From Pseudomonadota bacterium (GTDB taxonomy: Bacteria; Pseudomonadota; Gammaproteobacteria; Xanthomonadales; Xanthomonadaceae), in assembly GCA_023386795.1 (NCBI GenBank), contig JAEWJB010000077.1, positions 1-15,057 of the forward strand: a stretch of DNA of 15,057 nucleotides. Reading direction: 5' to 3'. Shown here in pieces: positions 6,504 through 13,406 of the stretch (position 1 is its first letter; each line of letters starts with the position of its first letter). Below the pieces are notes generated by a model that saw nothing but the letters and a program-made list of their open reading frames with translations, made no database searches and was not told the DNA's origin. The position numbers and the translations under genes were made by a program.

Positions 6504-7301
6504 ATGCCCGCCGCGCCGCACCACGCCCTGCTCAACACCGCCTCCATCGAGCTGTGGCCCGCGCACCTGTTGCGCGCACGCGGCAACCACGACGCACGCA
6601 TCCTCGCGCAAGCCGATTGGCTGCTCCGACGCAAGCGCGACGGTCGTTATCTCGCCGCGCGCCTTCCGCAGGGACTGATGCCGCTGGTCACGCGCTTCTG
6701 GCGTGAGCCCGGCGTGGACGAGGCGCTGGACGCGCTCACCCGCCACGAAGCCCAGCCGGGCCGCGCGGCGGGCGCCCTGCCCCTGCACGGCCTGCAAGAA
6801 CGTCTGGACTCACTGGGACTGGATGCACAGGCCTATGCGGAAAGCACGGGGCTGGTGCTGGAAGCCGAGCCCGACCGCCTGGCCTATGCCGGACGCGACC
6901 GCTACCGCCGACCGCTATGGCTCACTGCAGCCGCCGCGCGGCAATGGCAGCGCATGCGCATGGCGGCCGCAGCGCAGGGCGTGGCCATGGACGCCATTTC
7001 CGGCTACCGCAGCCACGACCACCAACTCGGCATCTTCGAACGGAAATTCGCGCGCGGGCAGACGCTGGCGCAGATTCTCGCGGTGAATGCCGCACCCGGC
7101 TACAGCGAGCACCACGGCGGTGAAGCACTCGACATCGGCGCGCCGGACCAGGCGCCCGCAGAGGAAAGTTTCGAAAACAGCGCCGCATTTGCCTGGCTGC
7201 AGGCGCACGCAGGCGATTTCGGCTTCTCGCTGAGCTATCCGCGCGACAACCCCCACAGCATCATCTACGAGCCGTGGCATTGGCGGTATCGCGGCAGCTG
7301 A
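6504..7301 (+). CDS. M15-family D-alanyl-D-alanine carboxypeptidase-like protein (VanY type)
   Basis: This 265-residue protein has a complete M15B/VanY zinc peptidase domain from about residue 135 to the end. It contains SGYRS (166-170), the zinc motif SEHHGGEALD (His203, Asp210), and EPWHW with the catalytic Glu256 and zinc ligand His259. Family members trim D-Ala from peptidoglycan stem peptides or cleave related D-amino-acid bonds. The first 130 residues are not part of this domain and are not recognised. No signal peptide or membrane helix is visible, which is unusual for a wall enzyme. It starts ten bases after the PH-domain gene, so it may be the last gene of that operon or have its own promoter. 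It converges on the glycosylase gene with only 13 bases between stops. Confidence 0.88.
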   Translation: MPAAPHHALLNTASIELWPAHLLRARGNHDARILAQADWLLRRKRDGRYLAARLPQGLMPLVTRFWREPGVDEALDALTRHEAQPGRAAGALPLHGLQERLDSLGLDAQAYAESTGLVLEAEPDRLAYAGRDRYRRPLWLTAAAARQWQRMRMAAAAQGVAMDAISGYRSHDHQLGIFERKFARGQTLAQILAVNAAPGYSEHHGGEALDIGAPDQAPAEESFENSAAFAWLQAHAGDFGFSLSYPRDNPHSIIYEPWHWRYRGS

Positions 7302-7314
7302 CCGCGGCCCGTTC

Positions 7315-7989
7315 CTACTCTTGCGAGCGCGGCGTGGCCTGCTTCACTTCGGCCGTGAAATCCGCGATCCGCCACAGGTACAGGCCCGCATAGGTCCGGT
7401 ACGGCCCCCACTTCTCGCCGCGCGCGAGCAATTCCTTCGCCGTCGGCATCGCCTCCAGCCCATCCACGCGCTGCGCGCCCTTGCGCACCCCCAGGTCGTC
7501 CACGGGCAATACATCGGGCCGGCCCAGCCGGAACATCAGCACCATCTCCACCGTCCAGCGGCCAATGCCGCGGATCGGCGTCAACGCCGCCACGATCTCG
7601 TCGTGGTGCAGCGTGGACATCTGCCGCAACGTGGGAATTTCGCCGGCTGCCTCGCGGCGCGCGAGGTCGCGCAGCGCCAGCGCCTTGTTGCCGGATACGC
7701 CGCAGGCGCGCAAGGCGGCATCGTCGATCCGCGACAACGTATCGGCATGCAGCCGCTTGCTGCCGATCGCCGCTTCCACCCGGCCGACGATCGTCGAAGC
7801 CGCCTTGCCGCTGAGCTGCTGGAACAGGATCGCCCGCGCCAGCGCATCGACCGGATCGAACGGCTTGCGCCAGCCCGGCTGTGCCTCCAGCGGGCCCACC
7901 CGCTTCATCCAGGTGGCCAGGCGGCGGTCTCGCTTGCGCAGGTGGTCGTAGGCCTGTTCCACATCGAAGCCGCGGGCATGGCGAGGCAT
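7315..7989 (-). CDS. DNA-3-methyladenine glycosylase II-type repair enzyme (HhH-GPD family)
   Basis: This 224-residue enzyme removes alkylated bases, such as 3-methyladenine, from DNA. The helix-hairpin-helix is at LTPIRGIGRWTVEMVLMF (136-153) and is followed by LPVDDLGVRKG, in which Asp165 corresponds to the catalytic Asp of AlkA (Asp238 in E. coli, from the same DD pair). The FDPVDALARAILFQQLSGKAA region (44-64) is also typical. It is shorter than E. coli AlkA because the N-terminal extra domain is missing, and so resembles the compact Mag1-like members. Its ATG follows the stop of the DUF423 gene with a single base between (TGA-G-ATG), so the two form an operon with probable translational coupling. 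No Ada box was identified upstream. Confidence 0.92.
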   Translation of the reverse strand: MPRHARGFDVEQAYDHLRKRDRRLATWMKRVGPLEAQPGWRKPFDPVDALARAILFQQLSGKAASTIVGRVEAAIGSKRLHADTLSRIDDAALRACGVSGNKALALRDLARREAAGEIPTLRQMSTLHHDEIVAALTPIRGIGRWTVEMVLMFRLGRPDVLPVDDLGVRKGAQRVDGLEAMPTAKELLARGEKWGPYRTYAGLYLWRIADFTAEVKQATPRSQE

Positions 7990-7990
7990 C

Positions 7991-8368
7991 TCAGCGCCTC
8001 AATGCCTGCACGGCCAACACCAGCCAGCCCAGGATAAGCATCGTGCCGCCCACCGGCGCCAGCGAAGTGGACCAGCCGGCCAGCACGCCGCCGACCAGGC
8101 TGCCGGAGAACAGCAGCGTGCCAAGCAGCAGCAACGTGCTGCCGGCCATGCCCAGCCAGCGCTCGGCCAGCGAAGCGCCGAGCGCGGCGAGTACCGCCCC
8201 ATGCCCGAAGGCATAGAACGCGGCCGTCTGCAGCCGCGATTGCGCGGCGGCGTCGGCCACTGCGTGGGCGGCATAGGCGGACAAGGCGACGGCTGCGGCG
8301 GCGAGCAGTGCACCGAATGAGGCGGCCAGCGAAGGCCTGCGGCTACGGCGGTCGTGGAAACGCATCAT
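7991..8368 (-). CDS. DUF423 (YgdD-like) small membrane protein
   Basis: This 125-residue protein has four predicted membrane segments (about 14-38, 47-66, 72-97 and 103-122). It follows the DUF423 pattern: GALLAAAAVALSAYAAHA near the N-terminus, LQTAAFYAFGHGAVLAALG, then LLLGTLLFSGSLVGGVLAG and SLAPVGGTMLILGWLVL. The function of the family is unknown. Two ATG codons stand in tandem at 8368 and 8365, and either may be used; a weak GGAA precedes them. The start lies about 32 bases from the A-tract of the upstream terminator, so its promoter must overlap or follow that hairpin. It is co-transcribed with the glycosylase gene. Confidence 0.88.
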   Translation of the reverse strand: MMRFHDRRSRRPSLAASFGALLAAAAVALSAYAAHAVADAAAQSRLQTAAFYAFGHGAVLAALGASLAERWLGMAGSTLLLLGTLLFSGSLVGGVLAGWSTSLAPVGGTMLILGWLVLAVQALRR

Positions 8369-8402
8369 CGTTCCAGGCGGGAGGTTGGGCGCAATGTGCC
8401 AT

Positions 8403-8437
8403 AAAAAAAACGCGCCGCATGTAGCGGCGCGTTTTTT
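8403..8437 (-). terminator. Strong bidirectional intrinsic terminator
   Basis: An 8-bp perfect GC stem (8411-8418 with 8424-8431) and a 5-base loop are flanked by eight A on the left and six T on the right, so it is a good terminator in both directions. In this context it ends the minus-strand SRPBCC gene (stop at 8471) and insulates the DUF423 operon. Confidence 0.92.
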
Positions 8438-8470
8438 GGCAGATCTCCGGGCGCCTGAAGGCGCGCGGGA

Positions 8471-9646
8471 TTACTTGATCGCCCAGTAGATGTCGAAGTT
8501 GCCTTCCAGCGAGAACGACTTGTCCACGCCCGACTTCCACGACTCGTACGGACGGTCGGTCACTTCGTAGCCGTTGGTCACGGCCCAGGCGCGCAGCGAG
8601 GTACGGGCCACGTCCAGACCCGCCATGTGGCCGGTGTAGTTGGCGAACGCCGAGCGATGGGCTTCGGTGCGCACGTAGGTGACCGGCGCGCCACCGGAGA
8701 TGGTGACCTTCAGCGGCTCGCCGCTGGCGGCGACCGGCGTGGCGTCGGCGACCGGGGCGGCAGCGGCGTTCGCACCGTCCTTGGCCTCGTCCTTCGCTTC
8801 GTCGGCCTTCGGCGCGCCACCGGCACGCTTGCGGACCGGCTGCACGACGTCGAACGCGTACTTGTCGCTGGCGAAGTCGGTGGTCACGATGCGGACCGGA
8901 CCGGCCGGCTCAAGGCCGTTGGCGTCCATGACGCGCTTGATCCACTCCTGGTTGTCCTTGATCGACTTCTTGATCGTCTCGTTGTCGCGGTCGATGTTGC
9001 CCGCGTTGACGACCAGCAGGTCCTCGGCCGGCACATCGACGATCTTCAGGTCGTTCAGCACCGACTTGCCGTCGGCGTCGGCCGCGCGGTAATCCTGGTT
9101 CGGCACGGTGGCCAGCAGGTTGCTCAGGCGCGACAGGCCCAGCTTCAGGTCGTCGCCCACGTGGCGGCTGACATACAGGCCCGCATAGCGGCCGAACAGG
9201 TTCCAGCCGTACTTGACCGAGTAGTCCTGGGTGATCTTGACGTTGCGGTTGTTCTTGCCGGTCGGCTCCAGCGTGAACGACGTCGTCTTGTCGGTGCCCT
9301 TGGTGGGGTCCTCGATGGCGATGTCGACGCGCTCGTTCTTGGCGCTGTCGGTGATCGTCCAGTTGCCGTCGCCGATGTAACCCTCGGTGGAGCTGTAGTC
9401 GATGCGCGCACCCTTGCCGGCGTCCGGGCCGGAAAGCTTCAGCTGGATCTTAGGATCACGCAGCACCAGCGGGTTCCAGTCCTTGAAACGGCGGAAGCTG
9501 TTCACCGTGTCGTACACGATGGTCATCTTGCGGTTGGTCTCGACGCTCTCGGACATGTGCCGTTCCGAGGGAAGCACCAGGCCCACCACGACGAACAGGC
9601 CAGCCACGATCCCCAAGGCAATCAGGAACTCGATAATACGGGTCAT
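8471..9646 (-). CDS. Membrane-anchored SRPBCC plus GyrI-like ligand-binding protein
   Basis: This 391-residue protein has one N-terminal membrane helix (about 4-25). An SRPBCC (START/polyketide-cyclase-like) domain spans about 30-185, with the recognisable VYDTVNSFRRFKDWNPL start and the GDGNWTITDS strand. A GyrI-like effector-binding domain spans about 205-391 and ends in YESW...LEGNFDIYWAIK. Both folds bind small hydrophobic or amphipathic ligands. An insertion of about 38 residues rich in Ala, Asp and Lys (about 273-311) interrupts the second domain. The ATG at 9646 has GGAG eight bases upstream. With the N-terminal anchor the domains are probably periplasmic, though the topology was not tested. 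The gene is single, with its own promoter and a strong terminator. The ligand is unknown. Confidence 0.82.
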   Translation of the reverse strand: MTRIIEFLIALGIVAGLFVVVGLVLPSERHMSESVETNRKMTIVYDTVNSFRRFKDWNPLVLRDPKIQLKLSGPDAGKGARIDYSSTEGYIGDGNWTITDSAKNERVDIAIEDPTKGTDKTTSFTLEPTGKNNRNVKITQDYSVKYGWNLFGRYAGLYVSRHVGDDLKLGLSRLSNLLATVPNQDYRAADADGKSVLNDLKIVDVPAEDLLVVNAGNIDRDNETIKKSIKDNQEWIKRVMDANGLEPAGPVRIVTTDFASDKYAFDVVQPVRKRAGGAPKADEAKDEAKDGANAAAAPVADATPVAASGEPLKVTISGGAPVTYVRTEAHRSAFANYTGHMAGLDVARTSLRAWAVTNGYEVTDRPYESWKSGVDKSFSLEGNFDIYWAIK

Positions 9647-9699
9647 TCAGGAGTCTCCGGGGCCGATCCCACGGCCGGGTTGAGTGAAGCGAAGCGCCC

Positions 9700-9728
9700 A
9701 TCCTAGCAGGCTTCGCGGCCAATGTTCA
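9700..9728 (-). promoter_or_regulatory. Probable sigma-70-type promoter of the SRPBCC gene
   Basis: On the minus strand, TGAACA (9723-9728; 4 of 6 to TTGACA) and TAGGAT (9700-9705; 4 of 6 to TATAAT) are exactly 17 bases apart. The -10 lies 53 bases before the start codon, leaving a leader of about 45 bases. Confidence 0.5.
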
Positions 9729-9731
9729 GTT

Positions 9732-9849
9732 GCCGTTCCTGGCGAACGGCCATACCGCGCCGCACAGGCCCGGCAGGCCCCGCCAGCATTGGCTCGACGG
9801 CACATTGCCAGCGGTAGACAGAAGGCCGCGTCAACAGCGTGGCGCGGCC
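9732..9849 (-). other. Gap behind the response regulator gene: two hairpins, no gene
   Basis: Between the response regulator stop (9896) and the SRPBCC promoter I see no credible gene. Two inverted repeats are present: a 7-bp stem with a 5-base loop (9732-9738 with 9744-9750) and a 7-bp stem with a 12-base loop (9824-9830 with 9843-9849). Read on the minus strand the second is followed by TTCTGTC, so it may act as a weak terminator of the kinase/regulator operon. Neither has a real T-tract. Confidence 0.3.
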
Positions 9850-9895
9850 AAGGGCCGGCGATCCGTTCAGGATGCGCCGCCCTTCGCGCGTGGGC

Positions 9896-10537
9896 TCAGA
9901 CCAACTGCAACTCGAAGGCCTTGAGCACCGCCCGGGTGCGGTCGCGCACGCCGAGCTTGGAGAGGATGTTGGAGACGTGGTTCTTGATCGTGCCCTCGGC
10001 CACGCCCAGCGAATTGGCGATCTCCTTGTTGGAGAAACCGCTGGCCATCAGGCGCAGGATCTCGGTCTCGCGATCGGTCAGCGGGTCGGGCCGGTCCAGG
10101 CTGACGAACTCGTTGCGCATGTGCTCAAGGCCCGACAGCAGGCGCTGGGTCACCGCCGGCTGTACCAGCGACCCGCCTTCGGCCACGGTGCGGATCGCCC
10201 CGACCAGTTGCTCCAGCGAGACATCCTTGAGCAGGTAGCCCTTGGCACCGGCCTTCAGCCCGGCCAGCACCAGCTGGTCGTCGTCGAAGGTGGTCAGAAT
10301 GATCGTCGGCGGCAGCGTGCCGGTGCGCGAGAGCACCTGCAACGCCTCCAGGCCGGACATCACCGGCATGCGCATGTCCATCAGGACCACGTCCGGCTTG
10401 ATCTGGGGGATCTGCTCCACCGCCTGCCGCCCATCGCCGGCCTCGGCGACCACCTCGATGCCGTCGTCCAGCGCCAGCAGCGAACGGATGCCCTGCCGCA
10501 CCAGGGTTTGGTCGTCGACCAGACAGACACGGATCAT
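9896..10537 (-). CDS. NarL/FixJ-type response regulator
   Basis: This 213-residue DNA-binding response regulator has an N-terminal receiver domain: acidic pair Asp8-Asp9, phosphoacceptor Asp54 in VVLMDMRMP, Thr at TTF and Lys104 in GYLLKD. A LuxR-type helix-turn-helix follows at about 152-208 (LTDRETEILRLMASGFSNKEIANSLGVAEGTIKNHVSNI). I chose the ATG at 10537, not the GTG one codon earlier, because the ribosome binding site is seven bases from the ATG. The start overlaps the kinase stop (TGATG), so the two are translationally coupled and form a pair. The regulon cannot be seen here; no transporter or other typical DesR-type target gene is adjacent. Confidence 0.95.
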   Translation of the reverse strand: MIRVCLVDDQTLVRQGIRSLLALDDGIEVVAEAGDGRQAVEQIPQIKPDVVLMDMRMPVMSGLEALQVLSRTGTLPPTIILTTFDDDQLVLAGLKAGAKGYLLKDVSLEQLVGAIRTVAEGGSLVQPAVTQRLLSGLEHMRNEFVSLDRPDPLTDRETEILRLMASGFSNKEIANSLGVAEGTIKNHVSNILSKLGVRDRTRAVLKAFELQLV

Positions 10538-11757
10538 CACAGCACTCCTTTGGGAACGGCCGCCGCCAGGGGCGCGACACTGCCGGGAATGGCCAGGCGC
10601 AGGCGGAAGCCTGCCCCGCGCCGGGTTTGGATGTCCAGCGTGCCGCCATACTGGGCCACGCGCTCGCGCATGCCGCGCAAGCCGTTGCCGGCGACATAGC
10701 CGTCCGCGCCGCGCCCGTCGTCACGGGCCTCCACCACCACCTCGTCCTGCTCGCGGCGGATGTCGATCCACAGGTGGCGGGCGCCGGCGTGGCGCACGAC
10801 ATTGGTGACGATCTCCTGCACGCAACGCAGCAGCACGTGCGCGCGCTCGGGGTCGTCGATCACCAGCGCCGGCTGCATCTCCAGACGGATATCCAGCGAG
10901 GGCACCTGGGTCACCAGCGGCCGCAGCGCGGCGGCCAGGTCGATCGACCCGCCCTCGCGCAGCTGGCTCACCGCCTCGCGCACGTCGGTCAGCAGCAGCT
11001 TGGCCAGCGTGTGGGCCTGGCGCACGTGTTCCTGTGCCTGGCCCTCGGTGATATGGCCGGCCACTTCCAGGTTCAGGCTCAACGCGGTGAGGTGGTGGCC
11101 GAGCAGGTCGTGCAGCTCGCGCGAGATGCGCGTGCGTTCGTTGATGCGCACGCTTTCGGCCAGCAGCGCGCGGGTGGCGCGCAGCTCGGCGTTGAGCTGG
11201 CGCTGTTCCTCGCGCGCCTGCACCTGGCGCTTGGCGATCAGCGCGGTCACGAACACGAAGCTGGAAAAGCCCAGGTAGCCCATGGCCTGCAGGATCGCCA
11301 CCACCCAGGGGAAACCCATCAGGTTGGCGTAGACCGGCACCACCGCCAGGTTGCCCAGCACCAGCCAGAACACCGCCATGCGCACCGGCAGCAGCCATGG
11401 GAACAGGCCAGCCAGCACCATCAGCAGGATGCTGCCCAGCGCGGTGCCGGAGAAGAAGCTCACCCCGATCGCGCAGGCGGTCATCACCAGCAGCGAAAGA
11501 TGGTCGAGCAGACGCAGGCGCGCGCCATTCAGGTCGCGGGTGACCCCCCAGTAGATGAGGCCGAACGCCAGGTACACCACGACCCAGCGCACGATGCGCG
11601 CGAACGGCGCGCCCTCCAGCTCGTACAGCGGCAGCGACTCGGGGTCCAGGAAGAAGATGACCAGCCACAGGCCGACGGCGGCCCAGGTGAACAGGCCGGC
11701 ATAGCGCAGCAGGGATTCGTTCTTGACCAGGTACTTCACTTGCGAACCATCGGCCAT
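10537..11757 (-). CDS. DesK-like sensor histidine kinase (HisKA_3 family)
   Basis: This 406-residue membrane kinase has about six hydrophobic segments between residues 19 and 175 (about 19-37, 55-73, 86-103, 106-123, 127-146 and 152-175). A coiled-coil-like linker (about 176-205) is rich in Gln, Arg and Glu. The HisKA_3 dimerisation domain has phosphoacceptor His216 in ISRELHDLLGHHLTALSLNLE. The HATPase domain has its N box around Asn319 (EIVTNVVRHA), DDGRGADG (346-353) and GNGLRGMRERV. No extracytoplasmic domain is present, so sensing is probably within the membrane, as in DesK. The ATG at 11757 has GGAAG seven bases upstream. The frame runs open to 11976, but that part lacks any similarity. 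The stimulus is unknown. Confidence 0.93.
   Translation of the reverse strand: MADGSQVKYLVKNESLLRYAGLFTWAAVGLWLVIFFLDPESLPLYELEGAPFARIVRWVVVYLAFGLIYWGVTRDLNGARLRLLDHLSLLVMTACAIGVSFFSGTALGSILLMVLAGLFPWLLPVRMAVFWLVLGNLAVVPVYANLMGFPWVVAILQAMGYLGFSSFVFVTALIAKRQVQAREEQRQLNAELRATRALLAESVRINERTRISRELHDLLGHHLTALSLNLEVAGHITEGQAQEHVRQAHTLAKLLLTDVREAVSQLREGGSIDLAAALRPLVTQVPSLDIRLEMQPALVIDDPERAHVLLRCVQEIVTNVVRHAGARHLWIDIRREQDEVVVEARDDGRGADGYVAGNGLRGMRERVAQYGGTLDIQTRRGAGFRLRLAIPGSVAPLAAAVPKGVL
10545..10551 (-). promoter_or_regulatory. Ribosome binding site of the response regulator
   Basis: AAAGGAG on the minus strand lies inside the end of the kinase gene, seven bases before the ATG at 10537 but only four before the GTG at 10540. 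It therefore decides for the ATG start. Confidence 0.7.
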
Positions 11758-11885
11758 GCGCGCTTCCGTCGTACGGCGGTATTGAGGGGCCGCCGCAACG
11801 CCCGGCGGGGCGGGCCCGTGGGCCCGGCGAGGGCCCGCAACGGCCGGCAAGGCCGCGCCGGCCAGGCTAAATTCGGAGAACGCCC

Positions 11886-11901
11886 CGGTTGAAGTCAACC
11901 G
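11886..11901. promoter_or_regulatory. Inverted repeat in the kinase/GNAT-min divergent intergenic region
   Basis: CGGTTGAAGTCAACCG is a 7-bp inverted repeat with a two-base centre. It lies 129 bases upstream of the kinase start and 110 bases before the GNAT start, between the divergent operons. On the minus strand it contains TTGACT, a 5-of-6 -35 box directed at the kinase gene, but no good -10 follows at 16-18 bases. It could be a regulator site, possibly for the adjacent NarL-type regulator. That link is inferred only from position. Confidence 0.35.
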
Positions 11902-11963
11902 TGCCGGAAGTCCCGGGCATGCTTCCAGGCCCTCTCGGCTACCCGCCCCCGCGGCGACCGTGA

Positions 11964-11969
11964 GACAAT
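11964..11969 (+). promoter_or_regulatory. Candidate -10 box of the GNAT-minCDE operon
   Basis: GACAAT (4 of 6 to TATAAT) lies 42 bases before the GNAT ATG. The -35 region is weak. The rest of 11758-12011 holds no gene; it is very GC-rich, with an inverted repeat at 11886-11901. Confidence 0.35.
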
Positions 11970-12011
11970 CCTGCACGGCTGCGTGCCGACCGCTTTACCC
12001 ACGGAGTTCCA

Positions 12012-12605
12012 ATGTCGATCGTGATCCGCGACGTGAAAGAGCACGAGCTCGATTCCGTCCTGGCCCTCAACAACAACGCCGGCCTGGCGATCCTTCCCCT
12101 GGATTCGGCCCGGCTGCACCGTTTCTACGAGCACGCCGAGTACTTCCGCGTCGCCGAGCGCGACGGCAACCTGGCCGGCTTCCTGGTCGGTTTCGGCAGC
12201 CGCGCGCCGCATGACAGCAGCAATTTCGCCTGGTTTCGCGAGCGCTACCCGGATTTCTTCTACATCGACCGCATCGTGGTCGCCAGCCGCCGCCGCGGCG
12301 GTGGCGTGGGCCGGGCGTTCTATGCCGACGTGCAGAGCTACGCCGAGCTGCGCTACCCGCAGCTGGCCTGCGAGGTGTTCCTGGAACACGGCGCCGATGC
12401 CGCCCTGCTGTTCCATGGCAGCTTCGGTTTCCGCGAGGTGGGCCAGAACATGATGGACGACGTCGACGTGCGCGCCAGCATGCTGCTCAAGGACATGTGC
12501 AGCTATTCGTGGGTCCGCGAGACCTACGGCGGCGACCTGCCGGATGTCCCCTGGGTGGGCCATCCGCGCAACACCCAGCGGGCCCAGCGCCCGACGGGGA
12601 CCTGA
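12012..12605 (+). CDS. GNAT-family N-acetyltransferase
   Basis: This 197-residue protein has an acetyl-CoA-binding GNAT fold over about residues 3-160. Motif A is FYIDRIVVASRRRGGGVGRAFYADV, in which RRGGGVG is the pyrophosphate loop (RxxGxG/A). A later segment CEVFLEHGADAALLFHGSFGFREVG fits motif B and the conserved GF turn. The C-terminal 35 residues are an extra tail. The ATG at 12012 has GGAG five bases upstream. Its stop is two bases before the GTG of minC, so it is almost certainly the first gene of the min operon. The substrate is unknown; a protein or small molecule linked to division or the cell envelope is conceivable but not shown. Confidence 0.88.
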   Translation: MSIVIRDVKEHELDSVLALNNNAGLAILPLDSARLHRFYEHAEYFRVAERDGNLAGFLVGFGSRAPHDSSNFAWFRERYPDFFYIDRIVVASRRRGGGVGRAFYADVQSYAELRYPQLACEVFLEHGADAALLFHGSFGFREVGQNMMDDVDVRASMLLKDMCSYSWVRETYGGDLPDVPWVGHPRNTQRAQRPTGT

Positions 12606-12607
12606 GC

Positions 12608-13369
12608 GTGGCGTCGGCAACCCTGGATTTCGAACAGGCGGGCGAACTGAAGATCGGCCAGGTCGGCATTGCCAACCTGCGCATCCGCACGCTGGACGTG
12701 CCGCGGCTCACGCAGGAAATGCGCGAACGCGTGGCGCGCGCGCCCAAGCTGTTCGGCCGCGCGGCGGTGATCCTGGATTTCGGCGGCCTGAGCCAGACCC
12801 CGGACGTGGACACCGCGCGTGCCCTGCTGGAGGGCCTGCGCGAGGCCGGCGTGCTGCCGGTGGCGCTGGCCTACGGCACCACCGAGATCGAACAGCTGTC
12901 GGTGGCCCTGGGCCTGCCGCTGCTGGCCAAGTTCCGCGCCCAGTACGAGCGCCTGGACGGCGGCGCGGCCCCCACGCCCCCGCCGCCCCCGGCACCGGTC
13001 GCCGCCCCCGCACCGCCCCCGCCGCCGGCCGCCGCCCCGAAACCGGGCCGCATGCAGCGCAACGCCGTGCGCTCGGGCCAGCAGCTGTATGCCGAGAATG
13101 CCGACCTCACCGTGCTCTCCACCGTGGGCGCCGGCGCCGAAGTGATCGCCGACGGCAGCATCCACATCTATGGCAACCTGCGAGGGCGCGCCCTGGCCGG
13201 CGCGCAGGGCAATGCCGAGGCGCGCATCTTCTGCCGCGAATTCAACGCCGAACTGGTCGCCATTGCCGGCCACTACAAGGTGCTGGACGATATCCCCAAG
13301 GAACTGCGTGGCAAGGCCGTCCAGGTCTGGCTGGAGCAGGACCAGATCAAGATCGCTGCGCTGGACTGA
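12608..13369 (+). CDS. minC: Septum site-determining protein MinC (GTG start)
   Basis: MinC inhibits FtsZ ring assembly near the poles and is carried to the membrane by MinD. The 253-residue product has an N-terminal MinC_N domain (about 5-115) and a C-terminal beta-helix domain (about 150-253). The latter starts at VRSGQQLYAENADL and contains the MinD/FtsZ-binding core ADGSIHIYGNLRGRALAGA and FCREFNAELVAIAGHY. These match E. coli MinC closely. Between the domains, residues 120-147 contain 15 prolines in 28 residues with two runs of five, a longer and stiffer linker than usual. The GTG start at 12608 is supported by GGGGA (12596-12600) seven bases upstream and by alignment of the N-terminus. 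The frame is open upstream but overlaps the GNAT gene. It forms an operon with GNAT, minD and minE. Confidence 0.95.
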   Translation: MASATLDFEQAGELKIGQVGIANLRIRTLDVPRLTQEMRERVARAPKLFGRAAVILDFGGLSQTPDVDTARALLEGLREAGVLPVALAYGTTEIEQLSVALGLPLLAKFRAQYERLDGGAAPTPPPPPAPVAAPAPPPPPAAAPKPGRMQRNAVRSGQQLYAENADLTVLSTVGAGAEVIADGSIHIYGNLRGRALAGAQGNAEARIFCREFNAELVAIAGHYKVLDDIPKELRGKAVQVWLEQDQIKIAALD

Positions 13370-13395
13370 CGCAGCCCACCCTCAAGACATTACCT

Positions 13396-13399
13396 GGAG
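13396..13399 (+). promoter_or_regulatory. Ribosome binding site of minD, supporting a TTG start
   Basis: GGAG lies seven bases before TTG at 13407. No ATG or GTG is available at this point in frame, and the sequence after the TTG is the known MinD N-terminus. Confidence 0.75.
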
Positions 13400-13406
13400 C
13401 ATTCCA

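Noticed and set aside
7290..7306. Inverted repeat at the convergent M15/glycosylase stops as a terminator
   Set aside because: The stem is only 5 bp with a 7-base loop and no T-tract on either strand.
8627..9706. Long plus-strand open frame antisense to the SRPBCC gene
   Set aside because: It is a repetitive Val/Ala/Asp/Gly shadow with no domain. It runs through the minus-strand promoter region.
10627..11892. Long plus-strand open frame antisense to the sensor kinase
   Set aside because: Its product is a Gln/His/Arg-rich shadow of the kinase without domain features; the kinase has all catalytic motifs.
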